From contig JAXRKP010000952.1 of NCBI GenBank assembly GCA_037039925.1, positions 112,501-176,500 of the forward strand: a stretch of DNA of 64,000 nucleotides, read 5' to 3'. Both the position numbers and the translations under genes were made by a program. Origin of the DNA: Doris montereyensis. Lineage: Eukaryota > Mollusca > Gastropoda > Nudibranchia > Dorididae. The notes under the pieces are model-generated. The model ran no database searches and was not told the DNA's origin. It saw only the letters and a program-made list of their open reading frames with translations. Each line of letters starts with the position of its first letter. Within the stretch, counting starts at the first letter, position 1. Positions 39,293 to 53,519 of this stretch are shown here, piece after piece.

Positions 39293-39472
39293 CATGGGGA
39301 TTGAACCCGCGACCTCTGCATCAACACCCATGGCTTCGCCATGAAAAGAAAGCATGTCCCATGGTGGTCAAGATATTTTCTGTCTATTCCTTGTATTTGT
39401 CTTGTCTTTTTTCATATATATGGGGCTTTAATATTATTTGGTGTCATTTCCTCCACTTTCGACATGCTCCTT
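39293..39472. mobile_element. tRNA-derived SINE copy with inverted head
   Basis: The tail at 39359-39472 (CATGGTGGTCAAGATATTTT ... GTATTTGTCTTGTC ... AATATTATTTGGTGTCATTT) is in the same + orientation as the copy at 39698. The tRNA-like head at 39293-39352 is on the minus strand (B box GGGTTCAATCCCC; CTTTCTTTTCATGGC). Head and tail have been turned relative to each other. Confidence 0.65.
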
Positions 39473-39697
39473 GCTTCACTGTTTGTCTTTACATATCTAT
39501 GTTATTCATTTTAGAGCATACTGTAGATTATAATGTATTTATTTGTCAATGTGCTATCGTTGTTAATAGAAATATAACTAGGTTAAGATTTAGAAAAATT
39601 GTAGTCTAGGCCATGAGGGAATGAACTGTCAGTGAAAATGACTGCTAGTCATGATTGGATTCGTGCGAAAGACCTAGTTAACAGAACTCTTTTTTTA

Positions 39698-39890
39698 GGG
39701 AGCGTAGTTAGCTCGGTTGGTAGCACACTTTCTTTTCATGGCTAGGCAATGGGTGCCCGACGCAGAGGTCGTTGGTTCAATGCCCATGGTGACCTAAAAA
39801 TATTCTGTCTTTTCCTAGTATTTGTCTTGTCTTGTTCCTATGGGGATGTAATATTATTTGGTGTCATTTCCTTCTCTCTTTCTTCGTGTC
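39698..39890 (+). mobile_element. tRNA-derived SINE
   Basis: The tRNA-like head is GGGAGCG, then A box TTAGCTCGGTTGGTAGC (39707-39724) and B box GGTTCAATGCC (39774-39784), which would be a polymerase III promoter. A tRNA-unrelated body and tail follow (ATTCTGTCTTTTCC, GTATTTGTCTTGTC, AATATTATTTGGTGTCATTT). The head is too long between boxes and lacks paired stems for a working tRNA. Confidence 0.75.
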
Positions 39891-40504
39891 ATGCGTTTGC
39901 TCGGTGAAGGGTATAGGATCTGATAGGTAATATCAGATTGTGTTAAAAGTAAGTTTTTGAAGGATATCCATTTCTCCTCTGAGTTTAAAAGTAAGGAGCT
40001 CATCCGAGGTTCTTACATTATTTAGACTCTTTGTAAAGCGACCCACAGAAGAAACAAGCACACTCAGTGACATGACAAGAAAGTCCATTCAATTTTGCTT
40101 TACAATGTTCTAGTGTCATCAAATTTCAACTCTGAGTAAATGTTGTAGTGCTCTGCTCAATGATTCCACAATCAAAACCCATCACAGCCTTCTACTAGAT
40201 CTAGTTACCCAGACCTAATGAGCTGTTCTGAGCGGACCCTATTTGTATCATCGATTCAGTGAGTAGAAAAAAAAATTATGCCGTTTTTTGCATTTTTTTC
40301 AATTTTAAGTCAAAGCAAAGCAGTCTTATATATAGAAATAGTAGTGGGCTTGTTTTCTGTATTCATGACTTTAAGTTAAAGAAGTATGTGCTTTTCAGTG
40401 ATCATTTCGTTTTTGTCCATTTGAAAAAAATTACACTTTCATTTAAAATTGTCAGACAGAAATTATTTTGATATAAAATTTCTAAGGATACAACGTTCTT
40501 TCCA
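39891..40504. other. Unannotated stretch
   Basis: No feature recognised. Confidence 0.4.
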
Positions 40505-44050
<3,546 letters not shown>

Positions 44051-45345
44051 TTACAGACTTGACACCTCTTTCTCTGAAACTACCAACATTGATGTTGAAT
44101 TGATTGTATGATTGTCGAGGTGATTCCAGTCAATGATGGTACGGATGAAGAAAGCATTTTTGTAGTTGTTTGTATGGGATGGTGGTATTGTGTAGCAATT
44201 TGTGTTGTTTGTATGGGATGGTGGTATTGTGTAGCAATTTGTGTTGTTTGTATGGGATGGTGGTATTGTGTAGCAATTTGTGTTGCTTGTATGGGATGGT
44301 GGTGTTATGTAGCAATTTGTGTTGTTTGTATGTGATGGTGGTATTGTGTAGCAATTTGTGTTGTTTGTATGGGATGGTGGTGTTATGCAGCAATTTGTGT
44401 TGTTTGTATGGGATGGTGGTGTTATGTAGCAATTTGTGTTGTTTGTATGGGATGGGTATTGTGTAGATTTGGTTGTTTGTATGGGATGGTGGTATTGTGT
44501 AGCAATTTGTGTTGTTTGTATGGGATGGTGGTATTGCGTAGCAATTTTATTTGTTGTATGGGATGGTGTATTGTGCAATTTGTGTTGTTTGTATGGGATG
44601 GTGGTGTTGTGTAGCAATTTGGTTGTTTGTATGGGATGGTGGTGTGTAGCAATTTGTGTTGTTTGTATGGGATGGTGGTGTTGTGTAGCAATTTTGTGTT
44701 GTTTGTATGGGATGGTGGTATTGTGTAGCAATTTGTGTTGTTTGTATGGGATGGTAGTATTGTGTAGCAATTTGTGTTGTTTGTATGGGATGGTGGTATT
44801 CTGTAGCAATTTGTGTTGTTTGTATGGGATGGTGGTGTTGGTAGCAATTTGTGTTGTTTGTATGGGATGGTGGTATTGTGTAGCAATTTGTGTTGTTTTG
44901 TATGGGAATTTGTGTTGTTTGTATGGGGTGGTGGTATTTGTATTTGTGTTGTTTGTATGGGATGGTGGTATTGTGTAGCAATTTGTGTTGTTTTATGGGA
45001 TGGTGGTGTTTGTAGTAATTTGTGTTGTTTGTATGGGATGGTGGTATTGTGTAGCAATTTGTGTTGTTTGTATGGGATGGTGGTGTTGTGTAGCAATTTG
45101 TGTTGTTTGTATGGGGTGGTGGTGTTGTGTAGCAATTTGTGTTTGTGACGCAGGGCTCAATTATGTTATTTATTGTTATGTGGTTTTCAAATTTTCGGGA
45201 TTCGATGATGCATTTGGAACGTTTCTGGCTGGGGACATTGGTGGACTCATTCCTCTGACAGTTTTAAACATGAAGACTAGTCTGGAGCTGTTTCTTCGTT
45301 CTCTGAGGTCAGGGATATGTTTTATGAACTAGACCTGGAAGACCG
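44051..45345 (-). mobile_element. Non-LTR reverse-transcriptase C-terminus expanded by a minisatellite
   Basis: On the minus strand the right end (45241-45345) reads PDLRERR..SRLVFMFKTVRG, MSPPMSPARN. This is the helical linker found in the C-terminal part of LINE ORF2 proteins. The left end (44051-44165) reads YKNAFFIRTIIDWNHLDNHT, INSTSMLVVSEKEVSSL, then stop, matching the terminal SFFPRTI..WN.LP signature. Between them lie about 25 copies of a 39-bp unit, translated as 13-residue repeats. The element is otherwise missing upstream. Frame shifts between blocks of repeats show it is not a working protein. Confidence 0.7.
44165..45145. repeat. 39-bp minisatellite, about 25 copies
   Basis: The unit contains GTTTGTATGGGATGGTGG and TGTGTAGCAATTTGTGTT. 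Copies at the left end are near-identical; those at 44540-45000 carry short deletions. Thirteen codons per unit leave several frames open on both strands (minus: IPYKQHKLLHNTT). Confidence 0.97.
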
Positions 45346-46059
45346 CCAAACAATCACAAGGTATCAATGAACTTGCTGGAGTTTGAAATTTGATTTTAGC
45401 ATTATGTACAGAGTTCACAGTGCCACCTGGCATGTGTTGTTCATATTGCAGACTTTTCCAGACTACCAACATTTCCTTTGTTCTTTCATGGTTTCATTAT
45501 GATGAGAATATGAAGAGTAAGATTAGTAAGAAGGTAAACAAAAATATCTGTATGTATGATATTCCTTTTTAAAGTTTCCCTTCTCTCTGTATTATGTTCT
45601 TTTTAAAGTTGTCCTTTTTATATATTTTTTGTTCCCTTTGAAATTTTCATTTCAATGAGATTTTTTAGGTGTTCATTTTTCTAGTCATTGTTTTTTTTAT
45701 AATTTTTATTTTTTTTACAAATTATTCATATTGTGTTCATCCAGAAATGTTGCATTTTATTTGAGTATCTGAATTATGTTTCTTAATTTTTTTCTCTCCT
45801 TTCAATGAGATTCATATTAATTGTTCTTGTCCTTATTTGGTTTCACATATTTTATCATTTTATTTATGTTGTTGTTTTTTAAAGGAAAGTGTTAATACTT
45901 AAGAGAGTTTAAAAAAAAAGCAAAACATAATGTGGATTGGAACTTCCATTGCCTATGATTTTCTTATGAATTTATACAAAGAGTTAGTCAACAAAGGTAC
46001 CGTATTATGCGTCGAATTTTCATACTTATCTTATTATGATGATCATGTTTAAATAAAGG
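45346..46059. other. Unannotated AT-rich stretch
   Basis: T-rich with no recognised feature. It might include more of the decayed retrotransposon. Confidence 0.35.
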
Positions 46060-46428
46060 GAAATAAAAATGACATGAAAGGTAAGGCAAAAAGAAAGGAA
46101 AAGAAAAAACCATGTGCATCCTTTTCCGACGCTAAATGGATGCGGTAAGACTTAAGCTTTAACACAACAAAACAGGAAATTTAGTATAGTAAAGTAAAAT
46201 AAATCCCATACCCAGAATTGAGCGTAGGGTAATCAGGAAAAGAGTACTGATTGTTCTAGACATACAGCAGAATGTGGTAGTTTGCCATTGTTTTCTGCGC
46301 CGTCTTTACTTTCGCCGAGTCTGAATAAATCTAGTTACCCATTCGACAGGAGGGCCAAACAAATTTGCCTGGATGGAATTGAACTGGGGTCTCCTGAGTA
46401 ATAGTCAGATGCTCTACCGGCGCCTCAA
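46060..46428 (-). mobile_element. tRNA-derived SINE, minus strand
   Basis: Head at 46371-46428: GGCGCCGGTAGAGCATCTGA, then TCAGGAGACCCCAGTTCAAT (A-box-like GGTAGAGC; B box AGTTCAATTCC; a CTGA/TCAG stem around a seven-base loop like an anticodon arm). Body downstream: GGCGCAGAAAACAATGGCAA (46284-46303) and GATTACCCTACGCTCAATTC (46218-46237). This layout is typical of mollusc tRNA SINEs. The 3' boundary is not precise. Confidence 0.65.
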
Positions 46429-47177
46429 ATTTAATATGAGTGGTCCAAAATGATGTGTTTCACAACTATTCACCAATTACACTGACAAAAAAACCCAACC
46501 CAACAACAAATGATATGAGATAAATGAAATCTAACCAATTTAATCCTGGTTTCTTATTTTTCATTTCCCCATATTAAAATAAAAGTGATGGCTAACTGGG
46601 TAATTATAGAAGCAGACATAGCAGGAAGCGACGAAGGGGCAAATTAAAGCGCTTTTCTATTTATTTTCTTGTTAGCACTTTTTGTCTGTTTGTTGTAAAT
46701 TAATGAATTGGGTATCCAGTGTTATCTGTAATATTTTCACTATACGACTTTTTGTAAGAATGCTTTTCTTGTATAAGTTGTAAGCGAACACCCTTGGCAG
46801 TATTTCTTTTTCTTTTGTGATTAGGAGACTTACTTTTTGACGTATCGCAGACCCAGTATTCTACCTACAAATACTACAATGGGACACAGTTAGTGGTGCT
46901 AACACTAGTTGGTAGTTAAGAGCGGCGCCTTGTAATTTTGCCTGACATTCCCACTCCCAAATGTCGAAATGAAAAAATCTGCCCTCGCTCACAAATCCTG
47001 TGTTGTTACACATGCAGCAAAATAAGCATTGAAAAATAACCTTCTCAGCTCCATGAAAAAAAAAGAATAAACAACACACAATACAATGCATTAATCGCAA
47101 CCATGAAGTTGAAAGCTTCTATCGATATTCGTTCAATCAATCGCAGTCAATGGAATACGACGACAAATATATTCCCA
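46429..47177. other. Unannotated stretch
   Basis: No feature recognised. Confidence 0.4.
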
Positions 47178-47245
47178 AGCAGTACCACTGTCATAACCAC
47201 TGTCATAACCACTGTCATAACCACTGTCATAACCACTGTCTTAAC
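47178..47245. repeat. 12-bp tandem repeat (ACCACTGTCATA)
   Basis: Five to six copies, the last with TCTTA. It lies directly before the CT array. Confidence 0.92.
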
Positions 47246-47282
47246 CACTGTCCGCCCTGTTTTTTCTTCCTCTTTCACATTC

Positions 47283-47480
<198 letters not shown>

Positions 47481-47560
47481 ACTTACAAACTCAAAGTAAT
47501 GCACACACATTGAGTTAAAAATATTTACGAATTCGTGGAAGTGGAAGGCTTTTTATTCTC

Positions 47561-47672
47561 CCCAAAATGTATTCAACTCAAAATGTATTCAACCCAAAAA
47601 GCATTCAACCCAAAATGTATTCAACCCAAAATGTATTCAACCCAAAAGTATTCAACCCAAAAAGCATTACTT
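47561..47672. repeat. 16-bp tandem repeat (CCCAAAATGTATTCAA)
   Basis: Seven copies, with variants ending AAAGCATTCAA and one copy shortened by a base. Confidence 0.93.
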
Positions 47673-47964
47673 CGACCCCCACGCAGAGAAGTCTTTTGCA
47701 TTTCCTTTCATTTTTGCCTGATAATCCTCTTAACTTATCTTGTGATATATTTCGGTGATAAAAATGTCATTCTCAACTTAAACATGACGGTTAGATGGTA
47801 TATGTGTTATAAGTTTTAGTATAATACATTATATTATTTAGTACAGCGTTCAACTGCCACTGTCGCAGAGACCAACATAAACATTAGCAGAGAGAAGAGT
47901 GTGTGTGTGTGCCGACAATAATCTGAAGCAAGTTTTGGGGAATGCTTGTCTTGAATTCGACACA

Positions 47965-47967
47965 CAC

Positions 47968-48010
<43 letters not shown>
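47965..48010. repeat. (CA)n microsatellite
   Basis: About 20 CA units. Confidence 0.95.
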
Positions 48011-48012
<2 letters not shown>

Positions 48013-48464
48013 CAAAACGGAAAGTTTGTTCCCAGGCTCAACTGATACCGCCGTTTCCCACAGAGTCTGTATAGTAACAATAAAGGGTAGACTTTTTGCA
48101 GTTTGTTGTTTTTCAATATATTTTTCTTCAGACCGTGAGTGGCCTGCTAGTGGGGGCTACTGGGTAGTCCTTCTTTCATTTGACCCTTTCACACAACATG
48201 CTATTATATTATATATTTGTTAATATTCTTCTATTTTCAATCATATATTTAATTATATATGTTTCTGAATGAAACTTTTGGATTTAAAATATTCGGGTGA
48301 CTGTATACTTTGCATGTTATGTAACATGACATGGAGATCGATATCATAGCCTCGACAACGCATTGAAATGAGACAGAATATCATGTCTTGTATGTAGAGC
48401 TAACAACACGGTCCCACTAACACAACACCATACTGATTCTAAATTGTGTTTTCATTAGATAATA

Positions 48465-48560
48465 ATAATAATTAATTAATAACAGTTAATTATTGTATAG
48501 CGCATAACCTCAATTTCTATCAAGCTCAGAGCGCTCAAACCTGGAAAAATATTATAAATT
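48465..48560 (-). mobile_element. SINE/LINE 3' tail-like remnant
   Basis: On the minus strand it reads GAGCGCTCTGAGCTTGATAG, then ATTGAGGTTATGCGCTATAC, then ATAATTAACTGTTATTAATT and TTATTATTA. A GCGCTATA segment followed by a TTA microsatellite is a common invertebrate retroelement 3' end. No head is visible. Confidence 0.4.
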
Positions 48561-49576
48561 AAAACACCTGCATATAAAACTCACATTTACCCACGATGTA
48601 TACATAATACGTTACATACAAGAAATGTATTTTTAAAGCATATTAAATATTATGAAGCTAATTAATACAAAAGACAGTTTACATAATTAAACTATGTTGA
48701 AAACAGCAGTGACAAATTTGAATCTGTGACCATAGCTCTTATAAAACAATGTTGTACACATTAAAAGTAAGAAAATGTGGATATTTTTAGAAGGAAAACC
48801 GGAGTAATGTGCAGGGTCAAACCTATTCTCTAAACAAGAGCGTTTTAAGTTTTTTCTGAAATATCTCAAATGATCCCTAGATATCTTTGGGGAGTGAATT
48901 CCAGGCTTTAAAAAGAGGCAGATTAGAGGTAGTCATCGTTATCGCTAAATATAGAAGCAATTTATTAAAATTATTCTCCGCTTAGTTGTATTCCATCTTT
49001 TATTTATTTTTTAAATTTATGATTCATTTATTTCTTCCTTACCGTCTTAGTGGAATTATTTTGAACAGTACATATTAACAGTTTATAATATATATTATAT
49101 ATTTATATTATTTGCAGGTTTTTGTATTTGTTGCTTAAACATTTAAATATTTGCTTATCGATGTATATATTTATTGTTTATTTATTAATTTGCAGTGTTT
49201 GGACTGCCACCCCTTGGATAACACACTGTATGGGTCTCAAAAATATGCTCACCCCATTGTAAGATTTGCTAAGAATTCCTCTGGGCAGTTGTATATCCCG
49301 AATCTAATCGAACCAACAACACTAATGATAAGTCCATTATTACATGTTTTTATATTACTCTCTACATTTGAATATTTCTATATATCTATTCATCAAACAC
49401 GATAATTGTTTGCTGTATCATTCGGAAATTTGTTGTATAGAACTGTCTCTAATATATTAATGATTATTATTATATTTATTGATATTCTCTTGTATCTCTT
49501 TAAGTATTAAAATATCCATTTATCAATGTGTGAATTAATAATTTATTTATTACATGTAATTTAATCTGCTTGGGTC
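48561..49576. other. Unannotated AT-rich stretch
   Basis: No coding sequence recognised. Confidence 0.4.
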
Positions 49577-50190
49577 GCCATAAATTGGATTACAGACTAC
49601 GCGGTCTTCAAAAGATTCGTAGTATTGTAGTGCTATATCGGCACTCGTTACTTGTACTAGCGATACGCCATAAATGGGATTACAGACTATGTGGGCTTCA
49701 AAAGATTCTTAGTAGTGCTATATCGGCACACGTTACTTGTGCTAGCGATACGCCACAAATGGGATTACAGACTATGCGGTCTTCAAAAGATTCGTAGCAT
49801 TGTAGAGATATATCGGCACACGTTACTTGTACTAGCGATACGCCATAAATTGGATTACAGACTATGCGGTCTTCAAAAGATTCTTAGTAGTGTAGTGCTA
49901 TATCGGCACACGTTACTTGTACTAGCGATACCCCATTAATTGGGTTACAAACTATGTAGTCTTCAAAAGATTCTTAGTAGTGTCGTGCTATATCAGCACA
50001 CGTGACTTGTACTAGCGATGCGCCATAAATTGGATTACAGACTATATGATCTTCAAAAGATTCCTAGTAGTGTAGTGCTATATCAGCACACGTGACTTGT
50101 ACTAGGATTATAAATTGGATTACAGACTATATGATCTTCAAAAGATTCTTAGTAGTGTCGTGCTACATCGGCACACGTGACTTGAACTAT
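49577..50190. repeat. 90-bp tandem repeat array, about seven copies
   Basis: The unit contains GCCATAAATTGGATTACAGA, TTCAAAAGATTCTTAGTAGT, TATATCGGCACACGTTACTT and GTACTAGCGATAC. Copies start near 49577, 49667, 49752 and 49842. One copy has a 5-bp deletion and the last two are more diverged. Thirty codons per unit keep a frame open over the first five copies. It ends exactly where the fold-back half copy starts. Confidence 0.93.
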
Positions 50191-50480
50191 GCGAAATATG
50201 ACAATACTTGACATCTCCACTAATAAAGGCAGAACAAACACGTAACGTTTCGGGTATAACCCTTCGTCAGACAACAACGAGAAATATCTAGAATCTAGAT
50301 CTAAGTACTACCTCAGGCATCACACAATGTGATGTCAGAAGAAAAAAAAACAGAAATGAGGAAGAAAGAAAGAACAAGAGAGTGTGATAAGAAACGTAGT
50401 AGAGGAAGTGTGAAGAATGAGCGAGAATGGAAGGTTCAGATCTAGAATGAAATAAAAATATGAAAATAAGTAAGTAATGA
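50191..50480 (-). mobile_element. Half copy of the fold-back element, with spacer
   Basis: From GCGAAATATGACAATA at 50191 it follows the element at 36137-36847, reading as the reverse complement of its right arm (to GGTTCAGATCTAGAATGAAA near 50433-50452). It continues into the spacer (AAAATATGAAAATAAG). The second arm is not found beyond the GA tract. Confidence 0.8.
50239..50275 (-). ncRNA. Hammerhead-ribozyme-like core, third copy
   Basis: On the minus strand: CTGACGA, perfect GGGT-TAT-ACCC stem II, GAAAC, then GTT. The GTT keeps the G-U-H cleavage rule. GTTGT and ACGTG supply three stem I pairs. All invariant positions of the catalytic core are kept in this separate copy. Confidence 0.5.
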
Positions 50481-50484
50481 AGGT

Positions 50485-50513
50485 GAGAAAGGAGAGAGAA
50501 GAGAGAGAGAGAG

Positions 50514-50572
<59 letters not shown>

Positions 50573-50573
50573 T

Positions 50574-50622
<49 letters not shown>

Positions 50623-50633
50623 AGGGAGGGAGG

Positions 50634-50687
<54 letters not shown>

Positions 50688-50779
50688 GGGAGGGAGGGAG
50701 GGAGAGGGAGAGAGAGAGAGAGAGAGAGAGGGAGGGAGGGAGAGAGAGAGGGAGGAGAGGGGAGAGAGAGAGAGAGAGG

Positions 50780-50810
<31 letters not shown>

Positions 50811-50872
50811 AGGGAGAGGAGAGAGAGAGAGAAAGGGAGAGAGAGAGAGGGAGATGGAGAGAGAGAGTATCA
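50485..50872. repeat. (GA)n array with GATA and GGGA variants
   Basis: About 390 bases of GA with GATA blocks (50512-50532) and GGGA blocks. It continues directly from the fold-back spacer, whose CT-rich part (36477-36540) is its short counterpart. Confidence 0.95.
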
Positions 50873-53220
50873 AGAGAAAGAGAAGTGCGAGATGTATACA
50901 AATTACAAAGAGAGAGGGAGAGTATACAACTTAGAAAATTTCAAAAAATGAGTTAGAGGGAGAGAGTCTTAAGAAGAAAACAAGGCAGGGAAGAAAGAAA
51001 GGGAGAGAGAAATGTGAGTATGGGAAACAAGAACGAAAAAATAGGATAACTATAAGAGAGATCTAAATCTCACTGAGTCTGCGAAGAAAGGAGAAATGAT
51101 GGAGAAGGGAATGAGACAGAGCGAAGGATCAAGGGAGGCAAGAGAATTGTAGTACTAGTCCTGAAGGTGCGAGATGTATACAAATTAACAAATGTATCGA
51201 TGCAATAGAGGGAACAGAGTATGTCAACTTAGAGAGGGAGAGAAAAATGCCAGTTAGCACTAGCTGATGGAGAGAGTTATCGAAGTCTTAAGATTTTCTG
51301 GACGACTAACGATGCAACGTTATGGCGTCTGATCAAGTGTCCTTAATGTCTCTCTCTTTGTCTCTCTGTCTGTCTGTCTTGTGTTCAATCTTACTAAACT
51401 TCTTAAATGGCGTCATTGGAAGAGGATCTAGCACGGAGAGAGAGACCCCCCCTCCCCCCAATAAATAAAGACAAAACAATAAGAAAACCAAAAATAACAA
51501 CCCCAAAACAAAACCGAAGACAACAAAACACACAAACAAAATAAACAAACAAACAACAGCAACAACAAAAGACACAACAAAACAAACAAACAACTACAGA
51601 CAGACAAGACAACAACAAAATAGAACTACAAAAACAAAAAGAGAAACCGCATATCAACAAAACAACAACAATAAAAGGGTTAAAACTCAGAAGAAGAGAA
51701 AAAGACAGAGTAATTTTCATTTGGGGTGAGACATAAACAGAGAGAGAAATACAGAGAGAGAAAGAGAGAGACAGAGAGTGGGAGAGAGAGAGAGAGAGAG
51801 TACGTCGGGAAGAGATCAGGGACAGAGAAAGAGTGAGGAGGGAGGCATTTTGTATAAGGGAGATAAGGATTGTTATTGTAGTACTAGTCTCTAATTACAT
51901 GTGTGTGTGGTTTCAGGCCTTAAGATAATTTTTTTAGCCACTAAATTAAACAGATTGTCCTGCAACTGTCCAAGAGGGCACTTTGAGCAAACAAATCAAG
52001 GGGAGATCAGTGGTGGGTGTCATGTCTGGGAGGGACTCAATTTAGTTTACTTCCTTGCAAAGAAGAGAGAGAGTAACGATTCAATTGTTTCTCCGCCCCA
52101 CAGCTAGGATATAGCAGACAGACGATATGAGCAAATGGAAATAGAATAGAGGTTGTTTGGAAGACAGCTTCTAGTTGCTCTTAAAGATTTATTGCACCGA
52201 TCTTTTCTTCTTTTTTCTTTTGTGCTCGACTGAAAGAGAGAGATAGAAGAGAGAGACATGTCTCTGTGTCTCAGAGACAGAGCCTCTCTGTCTGACTGCC
52301 ACCACCACCAACAATCTGACTGAACAAACAAAGCAAACAGAGACTGTATAACAAGAGAGAAAGAAGGGAGAGAGTCTCTCAGACAGACAGATCTGACGAC
52401 AGACTCTCTCTCTCTGTTTGTCTGGGAGAGTCGACAGAGAGAGGTCATTTACACATTTGGGATGTGACCTGACTGTTTCTTCAATCCGTCTGTCTGTAAA
52501 TGTAGACTGTTTAAAGGGAGAGAGAGAGCTGCACTTTATTTGTTAAACTTTTAGCGAGCTATATTTATAATACACGCATTTACGCCTTAAAAGTAATATT
52601 TCAGTCATCTTTGGAAAGTTAAATTTCAACCTACCTCAGCTTGTTGGTTTTTAATTTTGGAGACAGAGAGAGATTGTGGATATATTTCTTCCATCTCACC
52701 TCTAAATGTAGATCTAAGCCGATATCGACAACGAGTACAAATTTGACCCACTTTCTTTTACGACGCTAAACCGTAAAATTACCCAATAAGTGCGAATGCC
52801 TGAATCAAACTGCTGGATTTGGAGTCTGATTTGCGATGTGCGATTTCAAAAAATCGAGTCGAATAAAATGTATTGCATCAATCGTTGCCAAAAAAAAAAA
52901 AAGAAGAAAAAAAGACGAAAAATAGTATTAAAAATATTCAGTGTTCTACTTATTGCATTTTTTTTTCACTGTATTTCTAAGCGCATTCTAATCATTTAAC
53001 GCTGCCAAAGCATCCTTAAGTCGATTTAAAGTGATTTATTTTCGTGTATGGACTAATTGGATATCTTTTACCGTTTCTTCAGCTTGTACGGTTTAATCAA
53101 AATGGTTGGGAGGGAGGGAGGGAGGGGGGTGGAATATGGGGAGTTCGCTTTACGAAAAATCAGGTAATGAGGGGAAAAAAGCTACGAGCCACGGGGTTAT
53201 AAGCTAGTACCGGTAATATA
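50873..53220. other. Unannotated; purine-rich, then A/C-rich, then AT-rich
   Basis: Scattered GAGA stretches to 51850. An A/C-rich tract (ACAAAACAAACAAACAAC-like) lies at 51445-51680. CTCT/GAGA patches occur at 52230-52445. No gene recognised. Confidence 0.4.
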
Positions 53221-53221
53221 G

Positions 53222-53440
53222 AGATTAAGATTATGAGGTATAGTTTTAGGTTGGTAAAATAGCATAGATTAAGATTATGAGGTATAGTTTTAGGTTGGTA
53301 AAATAGCATAGATTAAGATTATAAGGTATAGTTTTAGGTTGGTAAAATAGCATAGATTAAGATTATGAGGTATAGTTTTAGGTTGGTAAAATAGCATAGA
53401 TTAAGATTATAAGGTAATGTCTTAGGTTGGCAACATGTAA
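53222..53440. repeat. 44-bp minisatellite, about five copies
   Basis: The unit includes AGATTAAGATTATGAGGTAT, then AGTTTTAGGTTGGTAAAATA and GCAT. The last copies diverge (GGTAATGTCTTAGGTTGGCA). Confidence 0.93.
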
Positions 53441-53519
53441 ATCAAGATCATATGGCATGATTTAATGTTGGTAATTTTAATATAGAAATAAACATTTTAA
53501 GTTGTTAATATATGAATTA

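Noticed and set aside
44051..45148. Repeat proteins on both strands with 13-residue units
   Set aside because: They result from the 39-bp minisatellite; frames shift at several deletions. The minus strand is explained by a decayed retrotransposon end.
46371..46428. A functional tRNA gene on the minus strand
   Set aside because: The acceptor stem does not pair and a SINE body follows, so it is the tRNA-like head of a SINE.
49577..50190. Tandem arrays (90 bp, 44 bp, 39 bp, 15 bp) as CRISPR arrays
   Set aside because: Repeats are contiguous without unique spacers and the DNA is eukaryotic.
51955..52060. Cysteine-containing peptide CNCPRGHFEQTNQGEISGGC as an EGF-like exon
   Set aside because: Spacing of cysteines is only loosely EGF-like, and no convincing splice sites or neighbouring exons were found.
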